A DNA stretch of 64,000 nucleotides from Polynucleobacter sphagniphilus. GTDB lineage: Bacteria; Pseudomonadota; Gammaproteobacteria; Burkholderiales; Burkholderiaceae. The notes under the pieces are model-generated. The model was not told where the DNA came from and made no database searches. It saw nothing but the letters and a program-made list of their open reading frames with translations. The stretch lies in NCBI RefSeq assembly GCF_001953355.1, contig NZ_MPIY01000001.1, positions 62,001-126,000 of the forward strand, given 5' to 3'. Positions 22,074-32,556 of the stretch are shown here, piece by piece. The position numbers and the translations under genes are program-made. Numbering within the stretch: the stretch's first letter is position 1; the number at the start of each line of letters is the position of its first letter.

Positions 22074-23726
22074 ATGCACAATCAGTTTGAGCAGGGCTTA
22101 GAGCGTAATGCGGCTAACTTCACGCCAATTACACCTTTATTATTTATAGAGCGGGCAGCCCAAGTTTATCCAGAACGAATAGCAATCGTTCACGGAAATT
22201 TACATCAGACTTGGAAGCAAACATATGAACGCTGCTGTCGCTTCGCAGATGCCCTGCAAAAGAATGGAATTGGCCTTGGCGACACCGTTGCTGTCATGCT
22301 GCCCAATACACCGCCAATGGTTGAGGCGCATTTTGGTGTGCCCATGTCAGGCGCTGTTTTAAATGCCCTCAATACCCGTTTAGATGCAGAGTCGCTCGCT
22401 TTCATGCTGAACCATGGTGAAGCTAAGGCAATCATCGTTGATCCAGAGTTTGCTGGAGTCATGAAAAAAGCGATCGAACTAGCAAAGCAAGAGAGTGGCA
22501 GAGAGTTTTTGGTAATTGACGTTGAGGAAACTCAGTTTGACATTGCCGGCGAGAAGCTGGGCAGCTTAACCTACGAGCAACTATTGGATTCTGGTGATCC
22601 AAACTTTGCATGGCGGATGCCTGAAGATGAGTGGCAGGCAATTTGTTTAAATTACACCTCTGGCACCACAGGAAATCCAAAGGGGGTGGTGTATCACCAT
22701 CGCGGCGCAGCGATGAATGCAGTCTCCAATGTTTTGGATTGGGATATGAATAAACACCCGATTTATTTGTGGACGCTACCCATGTTTCATTGCAATGGTT
22801 GGTGCTTTCCTTGGACGGTAGCTGCGCGTGCAGGAGTGAATGTGTGCTTAAGACGAGTTGATGCGCAGCATATATTTGCAGCAATTAAAGAACATCAGGT
22901 GACTCATTATTGTGCGGCGCCCATCGTACACAACCTGCTAGTCAATGCGCCTGCAGAGATGAAGCTAGGGGTTCCTAAGGGCGTAAAGGGTCTGATTGCT
23001 GGTGCCCCACCGCCGGCATCGATCATTGAAGGCATGGAAAAACTTGGCTTTGATTTGACTCATGTCTATGGCTTAACTGAGACCTATGGGCCTGCCGCAG
23101 TTTGTGTAAAGCAGGATGAATGGAATGATTTAAATATTGGTGAACGCGCTCGTCTCAATGCACGTCAAGGAGTGCGATATCACCTGCAGCATGCAATTTC
23201 AGTAATTAATCCCGAAACAATGGAGCCGGTTCCCGCTGATGGTGAAACCATGGGTGAAATTATGTTTAGGGGCAATATCACCATGAAGGGTTACTTAAAG
23301 AATGAGCACGCTACCAAAGAAGCTTTTGCAGGGGGGTGGTTTCATTCGGGAGACTTAGCTGTCATCAACCCCGATGGCTATGTAAAAATCAAAGATCGCA
23401 GTAAGGACATCATTATTTCGGGTGGAGAGAATATTTCCTCTATTGAGGTGGAGGATGTGCTTTATAGACATCCTGCTGTAATTGCGGCAGCTGTTGTGGC
23501 CATGCCGGACCCAAAATGGGGAGAGACCCCTTGTGCCTTTTTGGAGATTAAGCCCGGGGTCGAGGTCACCGCTGCCGATATAGTGACCCACTGTAAACAG
23601 CATTTAGCAGGCTTTAAAGTGCCTAAAGCAGTGGTTTTTGGGGATTTACCAAAGACTTCAACGGGGAAAATACAGAAGTTTGAATTACGCAAGAAGGCAG
23701 GTTCAACTGGCGCAATCGATGTTTGA
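22074..23726 (+). CDS. acyl-CoA synthetase (AMP-binding, DmdB-like)
   Basis: NYTSGTTGNPKGVVYHHRGA, GWFHSGDLAVINPDGYVKIKDRSKDIIISGGENISS, KTSTGKIQKFELR. Confidence 0.93.
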   Translation: MHNQFEQGLERNAANFTPITPLLFIERAAQVYPERIAIVHGNLHQTWKQTYERCCRFADALQKNGIGLGDTVAVMLPNTPPMVEAHFGVPMSGAVLNALNTRLDAESLAFMLNHGEAKAIIVDPEFAGVMKKAIELAKQESGREFLVIDVEETQFDIAGEKLGSLTYEQLLDSGDPNFAWRMPEDEWQAICLNYTSGTTGNPKGVVYHHRGAAMNAVSNVLDWDMNKHPIYLWTLPMFHCNGWCFPWTVAARAGVNVCLRRVDAQHIFAAIKEHQVTHYCAAPIVHNLLVNAPAEMKLGVPKGVKGLIAGAPPPASIIEGMEKLGFDLTHVYGLTETYGPAAVCVKQDEWNDLNIGERARLNARQGVRYHLQHAISVINPETMEPVPADGETMGEIMFRGNITMKGYLKNEHATKEAFAGGWFHSGDLAVINPDGYVKIKDRSKDIIISGGENISSIEVEDVLYRHPAVIAAAVVAMPDPKWGETPCAFLEIKPGVEVTAADIVTHCKQHLAGFKVPKAVVFGDLPKTSTGKIQKFELRKKAGSTGAIDV

Positions 23727-23817
23727 TATTGAATCTTAGTGATCAGTTAAAATAAAACGATCGTGCTTTTTGAAGTAGCTTTATCTTTATTACACATAAA
23801 TCGAAGGAATTTCTTAG

Positions 23818-24567
23818 ATGAAAATCTTAGTAGCCGTGAAACGCGTTGTTGATTACAACGTTAAGGTGCGCGTCAAGTCCGACAACAGCGGTGTTGATAT
23901 TGCTAACGTCAAAATGAGCATGAACCCTTTTGATGAGATTGCCGTTGAAGAGGCTGTACGCTTAAAAGAGGCTGGCGTTGCTACTGAGATTGTGGTTGTT
24001 TCTGCAGGCCCCACTCAATGCCAAGAGACCTTACGTACTGCCCTTGCCATTGGCGCCGATCGTGCCATTCTGGTCGAGACTGAGTCTGAATTACAGCCTT
24101 TGGCAGTGGCTAAATTACTCAAGGCATTAGTAGATAAAGAGCAAGCTCAAATGATGATCCTTGGCAAACAAGCGATTGATGACGATAGCAATCAAACTGG
24201 TCAGATGCTGGCTAGTCTTTTGGATATTCCCCAGGGCACCTTTGCCTCTAAAGTAGTAGTTGCAGATGGAAAAGCTTCGGTTACCCGCGAGGTAGATGGT
24301 GGCCTAGAGACGCTTGCACTCACATTACCTGCGGTGATCACCACTGACTTACGCCTCAATGAGCCACGTTACGTTACTTTGCCAAATATTATGAAGGCTA
24401 AGAAAAAAGTGATTGATATTGTGAAGCCTGAAGATTTGGGTGTAGACATTAGCCCACGTCTCAAAACGATCAAAGTGGAAGAGCCGCCAAAGCGCTCTGC
24501 AGGCGTGATGGTTGCTGATGTAGCGGCCTTAATTGAAAAACTTAAAAATGAAGCGAAGGTGATCTAA
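23818..24567 (+). CDS. etfB: electron transfer flavoprotein subunit beta
   Basis: [38 protein letters not shown]. Confidence 0.97.
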   Translation: MKILVAVKRVVDYNVKVRVKSDNSGVDIANVKMSMNPFDEIAVEEAVRLKEAGVATEIVVVSAGPTQCQETLRTALAIGADRAILVETESELQPLAVAKLLKALVDKEQAQMMILGKQAIDDDSNQTGQMLASLLDIPQGTFASKVVVADGKASVTREVDGGLETLALTLPAVITTDLRLNEPRYVTLPNIMKAKKKVIDIVKPEDLGVDISPRLKTIKVEEPPKRSAGVMVADVAALIEKLKNEAKVI

Positions 24568-25503
24568 ATGGCTGCTCTTGTTATTGCTGAACACGATAAT
24601 CTTTCTTTAAAGGCTGCAACCTTAAATGCAGTGGCAGCTGCTCTGCAGTGCTCTCCTGAGGTGGATATTTTGGTAGCCGGAAGCCAATCTGATCCTGCTG
24701 CTCAGGCGGCAGCGCAAATTGCCGGTGTTCGCAAAGTAATTCAGATTGACGCTCCTAATTTAGTCGATCAATTAGCGGAGCCGTTGGCTGCGCAAATCTT
24801 GGCATTGGCCTCCAGCTACACCCATGTCTTAGCACCTGCAACAGCAAATGGAAAGAATGTCTTGCCTCGCGTAGCTGCTAAGCTAGATGTGGCGCAGTTA
24901 TCTGATGTTACAAAAATTGTCTCGCCCGATACTTTTGAGCGTCCAATCTATGCTGGCAATGCAATTGCTACTGTGCAGTCAAGCGATCCCATTAAGATCA
25001 TTACGGTTCGCACAACTGGTTTTGACCCGGTATCAGCTGCAGGCGGATCTGCTGCAATTGAAAAACATGCCGCCGCTGCTGATGCTGGCAAATCTGCTTT
25101 CGTAGGGCGCGAGTTGACTAAATCCGATCGTCCTGAATTGACTGCTGCCAAGATCATTGTCTCTGGTGGTCGCGGCTTGGGTTCGGGTGAAAAATATCAA
25201 GAATTGATTGCTCCCTTGGCTGATAAGTTAGGCGCAGCTTTAGGGGCATCGCGCGCCGCAGTCGATGCGGGTTATGTTCCTAATGACTATCAAGTGGGGC
25301 AGACTGGCAAGATTGTCGCTCCGCAGCTCTATGTTGCTGTTGGGATCTCTGGAGCCATTCAGCACTTGGCTGGTATGAAAGATTCCAAGGTGATTGTTGC
25401 GATTAATAAAGATCCAGAGGCGCCAATATTTAGTGTGGCTGACTATGGATTGGTTGCTGATTTATTTACTGCAGTGCCCGAGTTAACTAAGGCATTAGGC
25501 TGA
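24568..25503 (+). CDS. etfA: electron transfer flavoprotein subunit alpha
   Basis: [57 protein letters not shown]. Confidence 0.97.
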   Translation: MAALVIAEHDNLSLKAATLNAVAAALQCSPEVDILVAGSQSDPAAQAAAQIAGVRKVIQIDAPNLVDQLAEPLAAQILALASSYTHVLAPATANGKNVLPRVAAKLDVAQLSDVTKIVSPDTFERPIYAGNAIATVQSSDPIKIITVRTTGFDPVSAAGGSAAIEKHAAAADAGKSAFVGRELTKSDRPELTAAKIIVSGGRGLGSGEKYQELIAPLADKLGAALGASRAAVDAGYVPNDYQVGQTGKIVAPQLYVAVGISGAIQHLAGMKDSKVIVAINKDPEAPIFSVADYGLVADLFTAVPELTKALG

Positions 25504-25559
25504 GGAATGAATAGCCTTTTCTTGAATCACTTTTTGCTGATGAATTACTAGGAGTTGAA

Positions 25560-27347
25560 ATGACTTACGTAGCCCCGGTCAAAGACATGCTGTTTGTGAT
25601 GAATGAATTAGCGGGGCTTGCGGATATCGTTGCTTATCCCTCTTATGAACAAGCAGGTGCTGACCTTGATTTAGCTCCAGCAGTCTTAGAAGAGGCTGCA
25701 AAATTTAATCAAGATGTTCTTGCGCCTCTCAATTGGATTGGCGATCAAAATCCAAGCTCATGGAAAGACGGTGTAGTTACAACTACCCCCGGATTTAAGG
25801 AGGCGTTTGAGCAATTTGCAGCTGCGGGTTGGCAAGGTGTTATTCATCCGACTGAGTTCGGCGGGCAAGGTCTTCCCAAATTGATTTCAACCGCCTGCTT
25901 GGAGATGATGAATTCCGCCAATCTCTCCTTTGCTCTTTGCCCTTTATTGACTGATGGTGCCATAGAGGCCCTACTTACTGCAGCAAGCCCAGGTCTAAAG
26001 GATCAATTTATTCCTAATATGGTTGCTGGAAAATGGACTGGCACCATGAATCTCACTGAGCCACAGGCAGGTTCTGATCTTTCTTTAGTGCGTACTCGAG
26101 CGGTGGCTCAAGCAGATGGTACTTATAAAATTTCTGGTACAAAAATTTATATTACCTATGGCGATCACGATATGGCAGAGAATATCGTGCATCTAGTATT
26201 GGCGCGCACCCCAGATGCACCTGAAGGTATTAAAGGTATTTCACTGTTTGTAGTTCCGAAGTTTGTAGTCAATACAGATGGCTCTTTAGGCGAGCGCAAT
26301 GATGTGCAGTGTGTCTCGATTGAGCATAAGCTGGGAATCAAGGCTAGCCCAACTGCGGTCCTTCAGTTTGGTGATCATGGCGGTGCCATTGGTTACTTAG
26401 TCGGCGAAGAAAATCACGGCCTGGAATACATGTTTGTAATGATGAATGCAGCCCGCTTTGCTGTCGGCATGCAGGGTATTGCTGTAGCCGAAAGAGCATA
26501 TCAAAAAGCGGTTCAGTACGCTAAAGATCGCGTACAAAGTCGCGACTTAGCAGGCTCACCAGGCCCAGTTGCCATCATTCATCAGCCTGATGTTAAACGG
26601 ATGTTAATGACAATGCGTTCATACATTGAGGGTTCTAGAGCATTGGCTTACTATGCAGCGGCTGCTTATGATGCGCAACATGCATCCCCCAATAAGGTGA
26701 GTGCGAAAGAGAATCAAGAGCTCTATGAGTTTTTGGTTCCGATTGTGAAGGGATTTTCTACAGAAATGTCGATTGATGTAGCTAGCTTGGGTGTTCAGGT
26801 GCATGGCGGTATGGGTTTTATTGAGGAAACCGGTGCTGCTCAATACTACCGTGATGCGCGTATTCTGACGATCTATGAAGGCACTACTGCGATTCAGGCA
26901 AATGATTTGATCGGTAGAAAAACGGTACGTGATGGTGGCGCAGTAGCAAAAGGAATTGCTCAAAAAATATTGCAAACAGAAAAAGATTTAGCTGCTAGCG
27001 GTTCTGCGGATGCTAAAGCAGTGCTAAAGCAATTAAGCCCAGCGCGAGAAGCATTTGAAACATCGGTAACTTATATTGTTACCCATGCGAAGACCGACAT
27101 AAAGGCAGTCTATGCAGGCAGCTTTGCCTACTTACGTTTGTGTGGCTTGCTTTTTTCTGCCTGGCAAATGGCCCGGGCTCTTCTGGCGGCTGAGCGCTTG
27201 CTCGCTGGAGATCCTAGTTTCTTCGACGCAAAAATTGCAACGGCGCGTTTCTTTGCTGAAAATCAGTTGCCCCAAGTGCAGGCTTTAGCAACCTCTATTT
27301 TAGAGGGTGGGCATTCAACCAATGCACTTGCAGTAGAGCAGTTTTAA
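25560..27347 (+). CDS. acyl-CoA dehydrogenase (long C-terminal type, DmdC-like)
   Basis: MNLTEPQAGSDLSLVRT, HGGMGFIEETGAAQYYRDARILTIYEGTTAIQANDLIGRK. Confidence 0.93.
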   Translation: MTYVAPVKDMLFVMNELAGLADIVAYPSYEQAGADLDLAPAVLEEAAKFNQDVLAPLNWIGDQNPSSWKDGVVTTTPGFKEAFEQFAAAGWQGVIHPTEFGGQGLPKLISTACLEMMNSANLSFALCPLLTDGAIEALLTAASPGLKDQFIPNMVAGKWTGTMNLTEPQAGSDLSLVRTRAVAQADGTYKISGTKIYITYGDHDMAENIVHLVLARTPDAPEGIKGISLFVVPKFVVNTDGSLGERNDVQCVSIEHKLGIKASPTAVLQFGDHGGAIGYLVGEENHGLEYMFVMMNAARFAVGMQGIAVAERAYQKAVQYAKDRVQSRDLAGSPGPVAIIHQPDVKRMLMTMRSYIEGSRALAYYAAAAYDAQHASPNKVSAKENQELYEFLVPIVKGFSTEMSIDVASLGVQVHGGMGFIEETGAAQYYRDARILTIYEGTTAIQANDLIGRKTVRDGGAVAKGIAQKILQTEKDLAASGSADAKAVLKQLSPAREAFETSVTYIVTHAKTDIKAVYAGSFAYLRLCGLLFSAWQMARALLAAERLLAGDPSFFDAKIATARFFAENQLPQVQALATSILEGGHSTNALAVEQF

Positions 27348-27368
27348 CTGTGCTGATATTGATGCATT

Positions 27369-27399
27369 AAAACTATCCCAAACTTACTGGGATAGTTTT
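27369..27399. terminator. bidirectional terminator between convergent genes
   Basis: AAAACTATCCCA AACTTAC TGGGATAGTTTT, 12-bp perfect arms with T tract. Confidence 0.9.
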
Positions 27400-27824
27400 T
27401 TTGCTTCGTAAATCTGAGAAATAAAGAATTGCTCAAAAGCAATTGCAAAAAAAGTCATCATTACTCCCGCTCCCAATACCAATGACAAAATCACAGTCAG
27501 GATGGTGAGCCAGCCAGATTGGGTTTTACTCTCTTCGCCCGATCTAAACTGAGCATCCCAACGTTCGTCTGGGCGCAAGCCAAGCGCAATCGTGGTCAGC
27601 CAAGATGCCTCTATTGCGATAAAGCCAAGGGTAATGAGCACCCAACCTGGCGCAGAGTTAAAGTGCTCTAGCTTTAGTAGAGACCAGCCTAGGATGCCGC
27701 AAAGAAGCGCCAATAATTGAGACCAAGCCCAAAATGATTTAAGGCCGAGCAAATAAAAACAGTTCAAACCAGTGCCTGGAAAAAATAGTCCTAAGGAGCA
27801 AAAAATGAGTTTAGAGTTTTTCAT
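27384..27824 (-). CDS. uncharacterised small membrane protein (several predicted TM segments)
   Basis: 146-aa ORF with hydrophobic segments; stop codon lies inside the terminator loop. Confidence 0.75.
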   Translation of the reverse strand: MKNSKLIFCSLGLFFPGTGLNCFYLLGLKSFWAWSQLLALLCGILGWSLLKLEHFNSAPGWVLITLGFIAIEASWLTTIALGLRPDERWDAQFRSGEESKTQSGWLTILTVILSLVLGAGVMMTFFAIAFEQFFISQIYEAKKLSQ

Positions 27825-27862
27825 AAGGTAATCGTAGTGCTACTAGTGGCGTGATTCTGAAT

Positions 27863-28348
27863 TTATTTTTTAATGGGATTGCGCTGCGCAAAGGTGAGTA
27901 CTTCACGGTCATTGCCAATCATCAGCATGCGGTCACCATCACGCACGATGGTGCGGTAATCGTTGAGCTCGTATAGAAAATCATTTTCTAATTCCATACG
28001 CGGGGCTGCACATGCCATTTTTGTAGCTGCAATTTTGTTTAAGGTGAATCCGCGAGAGTCTTCATCTAGAGCTGCCGTGAAACGATTACAGCCTGTAAAA
28101 CCACTCAGCTGTTGGCCTGAGCTATCAAAAGACATTTGAATTGGGTTGCTGCTTTCGCCTTGGGGTATTTGCCTGGCTCGCACCTCACCAGAGCTATTGG
28201 GTGGTAAATTCCAACGAATTAACTCCCATTTGGTATTTCTGAGCTCGCTGCTAGGAGGGCTGGTTTTCGCTGTGCAAGGGGGAATAATGTTGGCGCAAGC
28301 GGTCAAAAGAGACAATCCCAGGCAAGAAAGCATTAAAAAAAAAGCCAT
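27863..28348 (-). CDS. META-domain lipoprotein-like protein
   Basis: Lipobox-like LLTACANI; NTKWELIRW, GFTGCNRFTAAL, KIAATKMACA typical of META/HslJ-like domains. Confidence 0.8.
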   Translation of the reverse strand: MAFFLMLSCLGLSLLTACANIIPPCTAKTSPPSSELRNTKWELIRWNLPPNSSGEVRARQIPQGESSNPIQMSFDSSGQQLSGFTGCNRFTAALDEDSRGFTLNKIAATKMACAAPRMELENDFLYELNDYRTIVRDGDRMLMIGNDREVLTFAQRNPIKK

Positions 28349-28629
28349 TTGAGGGGCCTCGATATGAAAATAAAGTATCTTTTTTAACGGACATTTTTAT
28401 GTAAATTACTGTTTTTAAAGGTTAATTTAATGATACTGGGTATTTATTCTATCTACTGGAAGTCTTAAATAGGTAGAACAAATAGGGGTTTTCGTCTAGA
28501 ATATGAGGTTTTCCGCTTTACCGTGCATTTGTTTTGTTGATTTGCTTGGTAACGGAGCCCAAGATTTTTTGTAGAAACTTCATTGGGTTGTAATCAACCT
28601 GTTTTCATTTTAGATTTTAAGGAATAAGT

Positions 28630-28875
28630 ATGGTCGTCATTCGACTGGCACGCGGCGGTTCTAAGAAGCGCCCTTTTTATAGCATCGTTGCTACTGATAA
28701 GCGCAATCGTCGCGATTCGAACTTTATCGAGCGTATCGGTTATTTCAATCCACAGGCAGCTGCTACTGAGCAAGCAATGCGTATTGCTCAAGACCGCTTG
28801 ACCTATTGGACTGGTGTTGGTGCTCAGATTTCTCCAACTGTTGTGCGTTTGATCAAAAACAATCCTGCAGTCTAA
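28630..28875 (+). CDS. rpsP: 30S ribosomal protein S16
   Basis: [41 protein letters not shown]. Confidence 0.98.
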
Positions 28876-28968
28876 AAATCTTTTAGATCCAGACTTTTTC
28901 GTAATGATGAAGTCGCCAGTTGTGGGATTGCAATGTCGTGTTATCTGGGGAAGATGGGTAACTTCACT

Positions 28969-29532
28969 ATGAGTACACCCTCCCTAGATACTTTAATTGA
29001 GCTGGGCGCAATTGCTGATGCTCAAGGCTTGCAGGGTCAAATTAAGGTCAGACCGCATTCGACCGACCCTGTAGCGCTTCTCTCCTCAAAAGAAATTTGG
29101 CTATCTCTCATCCCTCGTCGGGATGCGGGAGTCTCTGCTTCTCATGAGCAGGCCTCTTTGCGCGCCTATAAAGTGAAACAGGCCAAGATGCATAGTGGTA
29201 CTGTGGTGATGGCTCTGGATGGCGTAACGGATCGAGATCAAGCTCTTGCATTAAAGGGCGCCAGAATTTTGGTGGGTCGTGAAGTTTTTCCAAAAGCGCA
29301 AGCGGATAGTTTTTACTGGGTAGACCTCATTGGCTGCCAAGCTAAAAATCTCCAAGATGAAATCTTAGGCGAGGTTATTGATATGACTGAGCATGGTGCC
29401 CATGGCGTTATTGCAATTGGTGATGCCTCTACCAAAGTCATCAAGCAATTGGCGCCTTTTGTAAAAGAGGTTGTCCAAAATGTCGATTTACCCAATAAAG
29501 TAATCATCCTAGATTGGCAGTCTGACTGGTAA
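28969..29532 (+). CDS. rimM: ribosome maturation factor RimM
   Basis: ELGAIADAQGLQGQIKVRPHS; between rpsP and trmD; upstream starts at 28933 and 28954 are possible. Confidence 0.93.
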   Translation: MSTPSLDTLIELGAIADAQGLQGQIKVRPHSTDPVALLSSKEIWLSLIPRRDAGVSASHEQASLRAYKVKQAKMHSGTVVMALDGVTDRDQALALKGARILVGREVFPKAQADSFYWVDLIGCQAKNLQDEILGEVIDMTEHGAHGVIAIGDASTKVIKQLAPFVKEVVQNVDLPNKVIILDWQSDW

Positions 29533-29534
29533 CT

Positions 29535-30281
29535 ATGCGCTTTGATGTTGTCACCTTATTCCCGGAGATGTTTTCGGCGCTGACTCAGTGGGGGGTGACG
29601 GGGCGTGCATGTGAGCATAATTTGGCAAGTGTCCACCTCTGGAACCCGCGTGATTTTTGTACCGATCCTCGCAAAACAGTAGACGATCGAGCTTATGGCG
29701 GTGGGCCTGGCATGGTAATGATGGTTAAGCCGCTGGAAGATACCGTTTGTGCCGTAAAAGCCACACATCTTACAAAGGGTATTCAAGGCGGCCCAATTTG
29801 CCTATTAGCTCCGCAAGGTGAGACCTTTTCTCAAAAAATAGCTGAAGATATCCTCAATTACGGTAATTTAACCTTCATTTGCGGTAGATATGAGGCTATT
29901 GATCAACGTTTTGTGGATCGGAACGTCGATTTACAGCTTTCCATAGGTGATTTTGTGCTCTCTGGAGGTGAAATTGCTGCGATGGCAATGATGGATGCTG
30001 TTATTCGCTTGATCCCAGGGGTCTTGGGAGATGGCCAGTCAGCGGTTCAGGATAGCTTTGTAAATGGCCTTTTAGACTACCCACACTACACCCGCCCAGA
30101 AATATATGAAAATTTATCGGTGCCGGACGTGCTTTTAGGCGGACATCACGCTAAAATAGCGGATTGGCGTCGGCAGAAGTCTTTAGAGCTGACGTTCAGG
30201 TTAAGGCCGGATCTTATAGAAACGGCCAGAGCCAAAGGGTTGCTAACCCGAGAAGATGAACAATATCTTCGTTCACTGTAA
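29535..30281 (+). CDS. trmD: tRNA (guanine-N1)-methyltransferase
   Basis: MRFDVVTLFPEMFSALT, YGGGPGMVMMVKPLE, SIGDFVLSGGE. Confidence 0.98.
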   Translation: MRFDVVTLFPEMFSALTQWGVTGRACEHNLASVHLWNPRDFCTDPRKTVDDRAYGGGPGMVMMVKPLEDTVCAVKATHLTKGIQGGPICLLAPQGETFSQKIAEDILNYGNLTFICGRYEAIDQRFVDRNVDLQLSIGDFVLSGGEIAAMAMMDAVIRLIPGVLGDGQSAVQDSFVNGLLDYPHYTRPEIYENLSVPDVLLGGHHAKIADWRRQKSLELTFRLRPDLIETARAKGLLTREDEQYLRSL

Positions 30282-30408
30282 GCAATTACGGTAACGAATT
30301 CAGAGTTTTAATTTTGGTTTAGTGAAAATTGTTTTAACTGCATCCTCTATCAGGTCCGTTGATTGATATCTCGGGATTAAACGCTGACAAGATGTTTAAG
30401 GATTAATA

Positions 30409-30801
30409 ATGAATTTGATCGAAAAAATTGAGCAAGAAGAAATTGCTCGCTTAAGCGCCAATAAAACGCTTCCTAGCTTTGCTCCTGGCGACACCGTGGT
30501 TGTTGGTGTAAACGTTGTTGAAGGTACACGTAAGCGTACTCAGGCATTTGAAGGTGTTGTGATTGCTAAGCGCAATCGTGGACTCAATTCCAGCTTTATC
30601 GTTCGTAAGATCTCTTCTGGTGAAGGTGTTGAGCGTACATTCCAAACTTACTCACCATTAATCGCTAGCATCGAAGTAAAGCGTCGCGGTGATGTACGTC
30701 GTGCCAAGTTGTACTACTTGCGTGATCGTTCTGGTAAGTCTGCACGTATTAAAGAGAAGTTGCCGGCTCGTAAAGTGGCTGCTACTCCAAACGCTGCATA
30801 A
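30409..30801 (+). CDS. rplS: 50S ribosomal protein L19
   Basis: [46 protein letters not shown]. Confidence 0.98.
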   Translation: MNLIEKIEQEEIARLSANKTLPSFAPGDTVVVGVNVVEGTRKRTQAFEGVVIAKRNRGLNSSFIVRKISSGEGVERTFQTYSPLIASIEVKRRGDVRRAKLYYLRDRSGKSARIKEKLPARKVAATPNAA

Positions 30802-30819
30802 GAATTACGATGAGCAAAT

Positions 30820-30846
30820 AAAAAGGCGACCGAGGTCGCCTTTTTT
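30820..30846 (+). terminator. intrinsic terminator of the rpsP-rimM-trmD-rplS operon
   Basis: AAAAAGGCGACC GA GGTCGCCTTTTTT. Confidence 0.9.
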
Positions 30847-30865
30847 GTTGGCCTAAAATAAGAAT

Positions 30866-31600
30866 ATGCCTAAGATTGATACCGCCGAAGAAGTGCTCAA
30901 TGTTGCTGCGCCTTTAGGGTTTGATGCACAAGCTATTCCAATTGAATCAATATGCACTGGGCAAGTTGAGGTTCCAAAACAGATGCTGCAGCCCGAGGCT
31001 ATTAGGGCACGTTTGGCAGCTCCTCCTGCTTGGGATCCCGAAATCACCGATGAGAATCGACATGTCATTGCAGCAGACATTATTGCCAGGCGGCAGGCAG
31101 CCGGCAAGGTCACTCGCGCTGCCGTATTAATCCCCTTAGTTTTGCAATCTGAGGGTCTAGCGGTTTTGCTGACGCAGCGCACCAATCATTTGCGTGATCA
31201 CGCGGGTCAAATTAGCTTTCCCGGTGGACGTATGGATGAGGGCGATAAAGATGCGATTGATACAGCTTTGCGTGAGAGCCAAGAAGAGATTGGCTTGAGT
31301 GCAGATCATGTCGAAATTATTGGATGTTTGCCAGAGTATTTGACGGTTTCTGGATATAGCGTTACCCCGATTATCGGTTTGGTAAAACCTCAGGCAGAAT
31401 ACGTATTAGATGAATTTGAAGTGGCGGATGTTTTTGAAGTGCCATTACGTTTTTTAATGAATCCGGAAAACCACCAAGTGCGGGTTTGGGAAAGTGCGCA
31501 GGGCAGTCGACGTTTTTATGCCATGCCTTATGAGAATCGTTTTATTTGGGGTGCAACTGCAGGTATGTTACGTAACCTTTATCATTTATTAAAAGTATGA
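30866..31600 (+). CDS. NUDIX hydrolase, CoA pyrophosphatase type
   Basis: Nudix box GGRMDEGDKDAIDTALRESQEEIGL; CoA-type LLTQRTNHLRDHAGQISFPGG. Confidence 0.92.
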   Translation: MPKIDTAEEVLNVAAPLGFDAQAIPIESICTGQVEVPKQMLQPEAIRARLAAPPAWDPEITDENRHVIAADIIARRQAAGKVTRAAVLIPLVLQSEGLAVLLTQRTNHLRDHAGQISFPGGRMDEGDKDAIDTALRESQEEIGLSADHVEIIGCLPEYLTVSGYSVTPIIGLVKPQAEYVLDEFEVADVFEVPLRFLMNPENHQVRVWESAQGSRRFYAMPYENRFIWGATAGMLRNLYHLLKV

Positions 31601-32556
31601 CTTTCTTTTCTATCCTCTTCGCATTAATTGCTGAGCAATATCGCCCGGTCACTGCCAATCACTGGATTCGGAGGGTGAGTGCGCGCTGGTTAGATTGGGT
31701 CGCGGGTGAATTTGGTGGAAAAACAGAAGCAGGTGCAAGCCCGATTGGTGCGCGTCTGGCTTGCATGGTTGCATTCATATTGCCAACTTTTTTTGTCTTT
31801 GTTGTGTATGTCAGTTGTATGTTGACCTACCCAATACTGGGATTTTTATGGAACATACTCATTGCCTATCTTTTCTTTGGTTTTCGCCAATTTAGCCATT
31901 CTTTTACGGCAGTTCATGAGGCGATTGAGAATCATGATTTGCCTGCCGCCCGACTTGCTTTGGGCCAATGGTATGGAGCAGATTTGGATGTTTCGGATTT
32001 AACTGAAACAGAAGTCATTACTTTGGCATTGGAACGAGCGATTATTGGCTCCCAGCACCATGTGTTTGGTGTCCTCTTTTGGTTCTTGATGCCGATCGGA
32101 CCAGCAGGTATTGTTTTATATCGTTTGGCAGATACAGCCTCTATGCGCTGGTCCGAAAGAGGCGATTTCAATTTAAGCGAAGCGTCTCGCCATTTCTTTT
32201 ACGTTTTAGATTGGATTCCATCGCGTATCACTGCGATGGGATTTGCAATTGTTGGCAACTTTGAGGATGCCGTCTATTCCTGGCGTCATCTGACACAAAA
32301 ATGGTCTGATCCTTTATCTGCTGTGATCCTGGCAAGTGGCAGCGGCGCCTTGGGTGTTCGCTTGGGCGAACCCTTGACTGAGCCCGATAGTGATGAGGCT
32401 TTGCGAATGGCTGAAGCTGGTGAGCCACTCATTTATGAAATTGGTCTTGAGCCTACTGAGCGAACGATGCGTTCAGCCGTTGGCTTAGTCTGGCGCTTGG
32501 TTATCGTTTGGATGGCTTTATTGCTAATGCTGACCATCGCTCTTTGGCTTGGCTAA
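31597..32556 (+). CDS. CobD/CbiB-family-like membrane protein
   Basis: Multi-TM; FFSILFALIAEQYRP, GVLFWFLMPIGPAGIVLYRLADTASMRW. Confidence 0.75.
   Translation: MTFFSILFALIAEQYRPVTANHWIRRVSARWLDWVAGEFGGKTEAGASPIGARLACMVAFILPTFFVFVVYVSCMLTYPILGFLWNILIAYLFFGFRQFSHSFTAVHEAIENHDLPAARLALGQWYGADLDVSDLTETEVITLALERAIIGSQHHVFGVLFWFLMPIGPAGIVLYRLADTASMRWSERGDFNLSEASRHFFYVLDWIPSRITAMGFAIVGNFEDAVYSWRHLTQKWSDPLSAVILASGSGALGVRLGEPLTEPDSDEALRMAEAGEPLIYEIGLEPTERTMRSAVGLVWRLVIVWMALLLMLTIALWLG

Noticed and set aside
22459-22884. 141-aa minus-strand ORF inside the acyl-CoA synthetase
   Set aside because: Antisense to conserved AMP-binding motifs; no independent support.
28352-28629. 280-bp gap upstream of rpsP as a possible sRNA locus
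   Set aside because: AT-rich with a weak TAGAAT box but no convincing hairpin-plus-T-tract unit; most simply a promoter region for rpsP.
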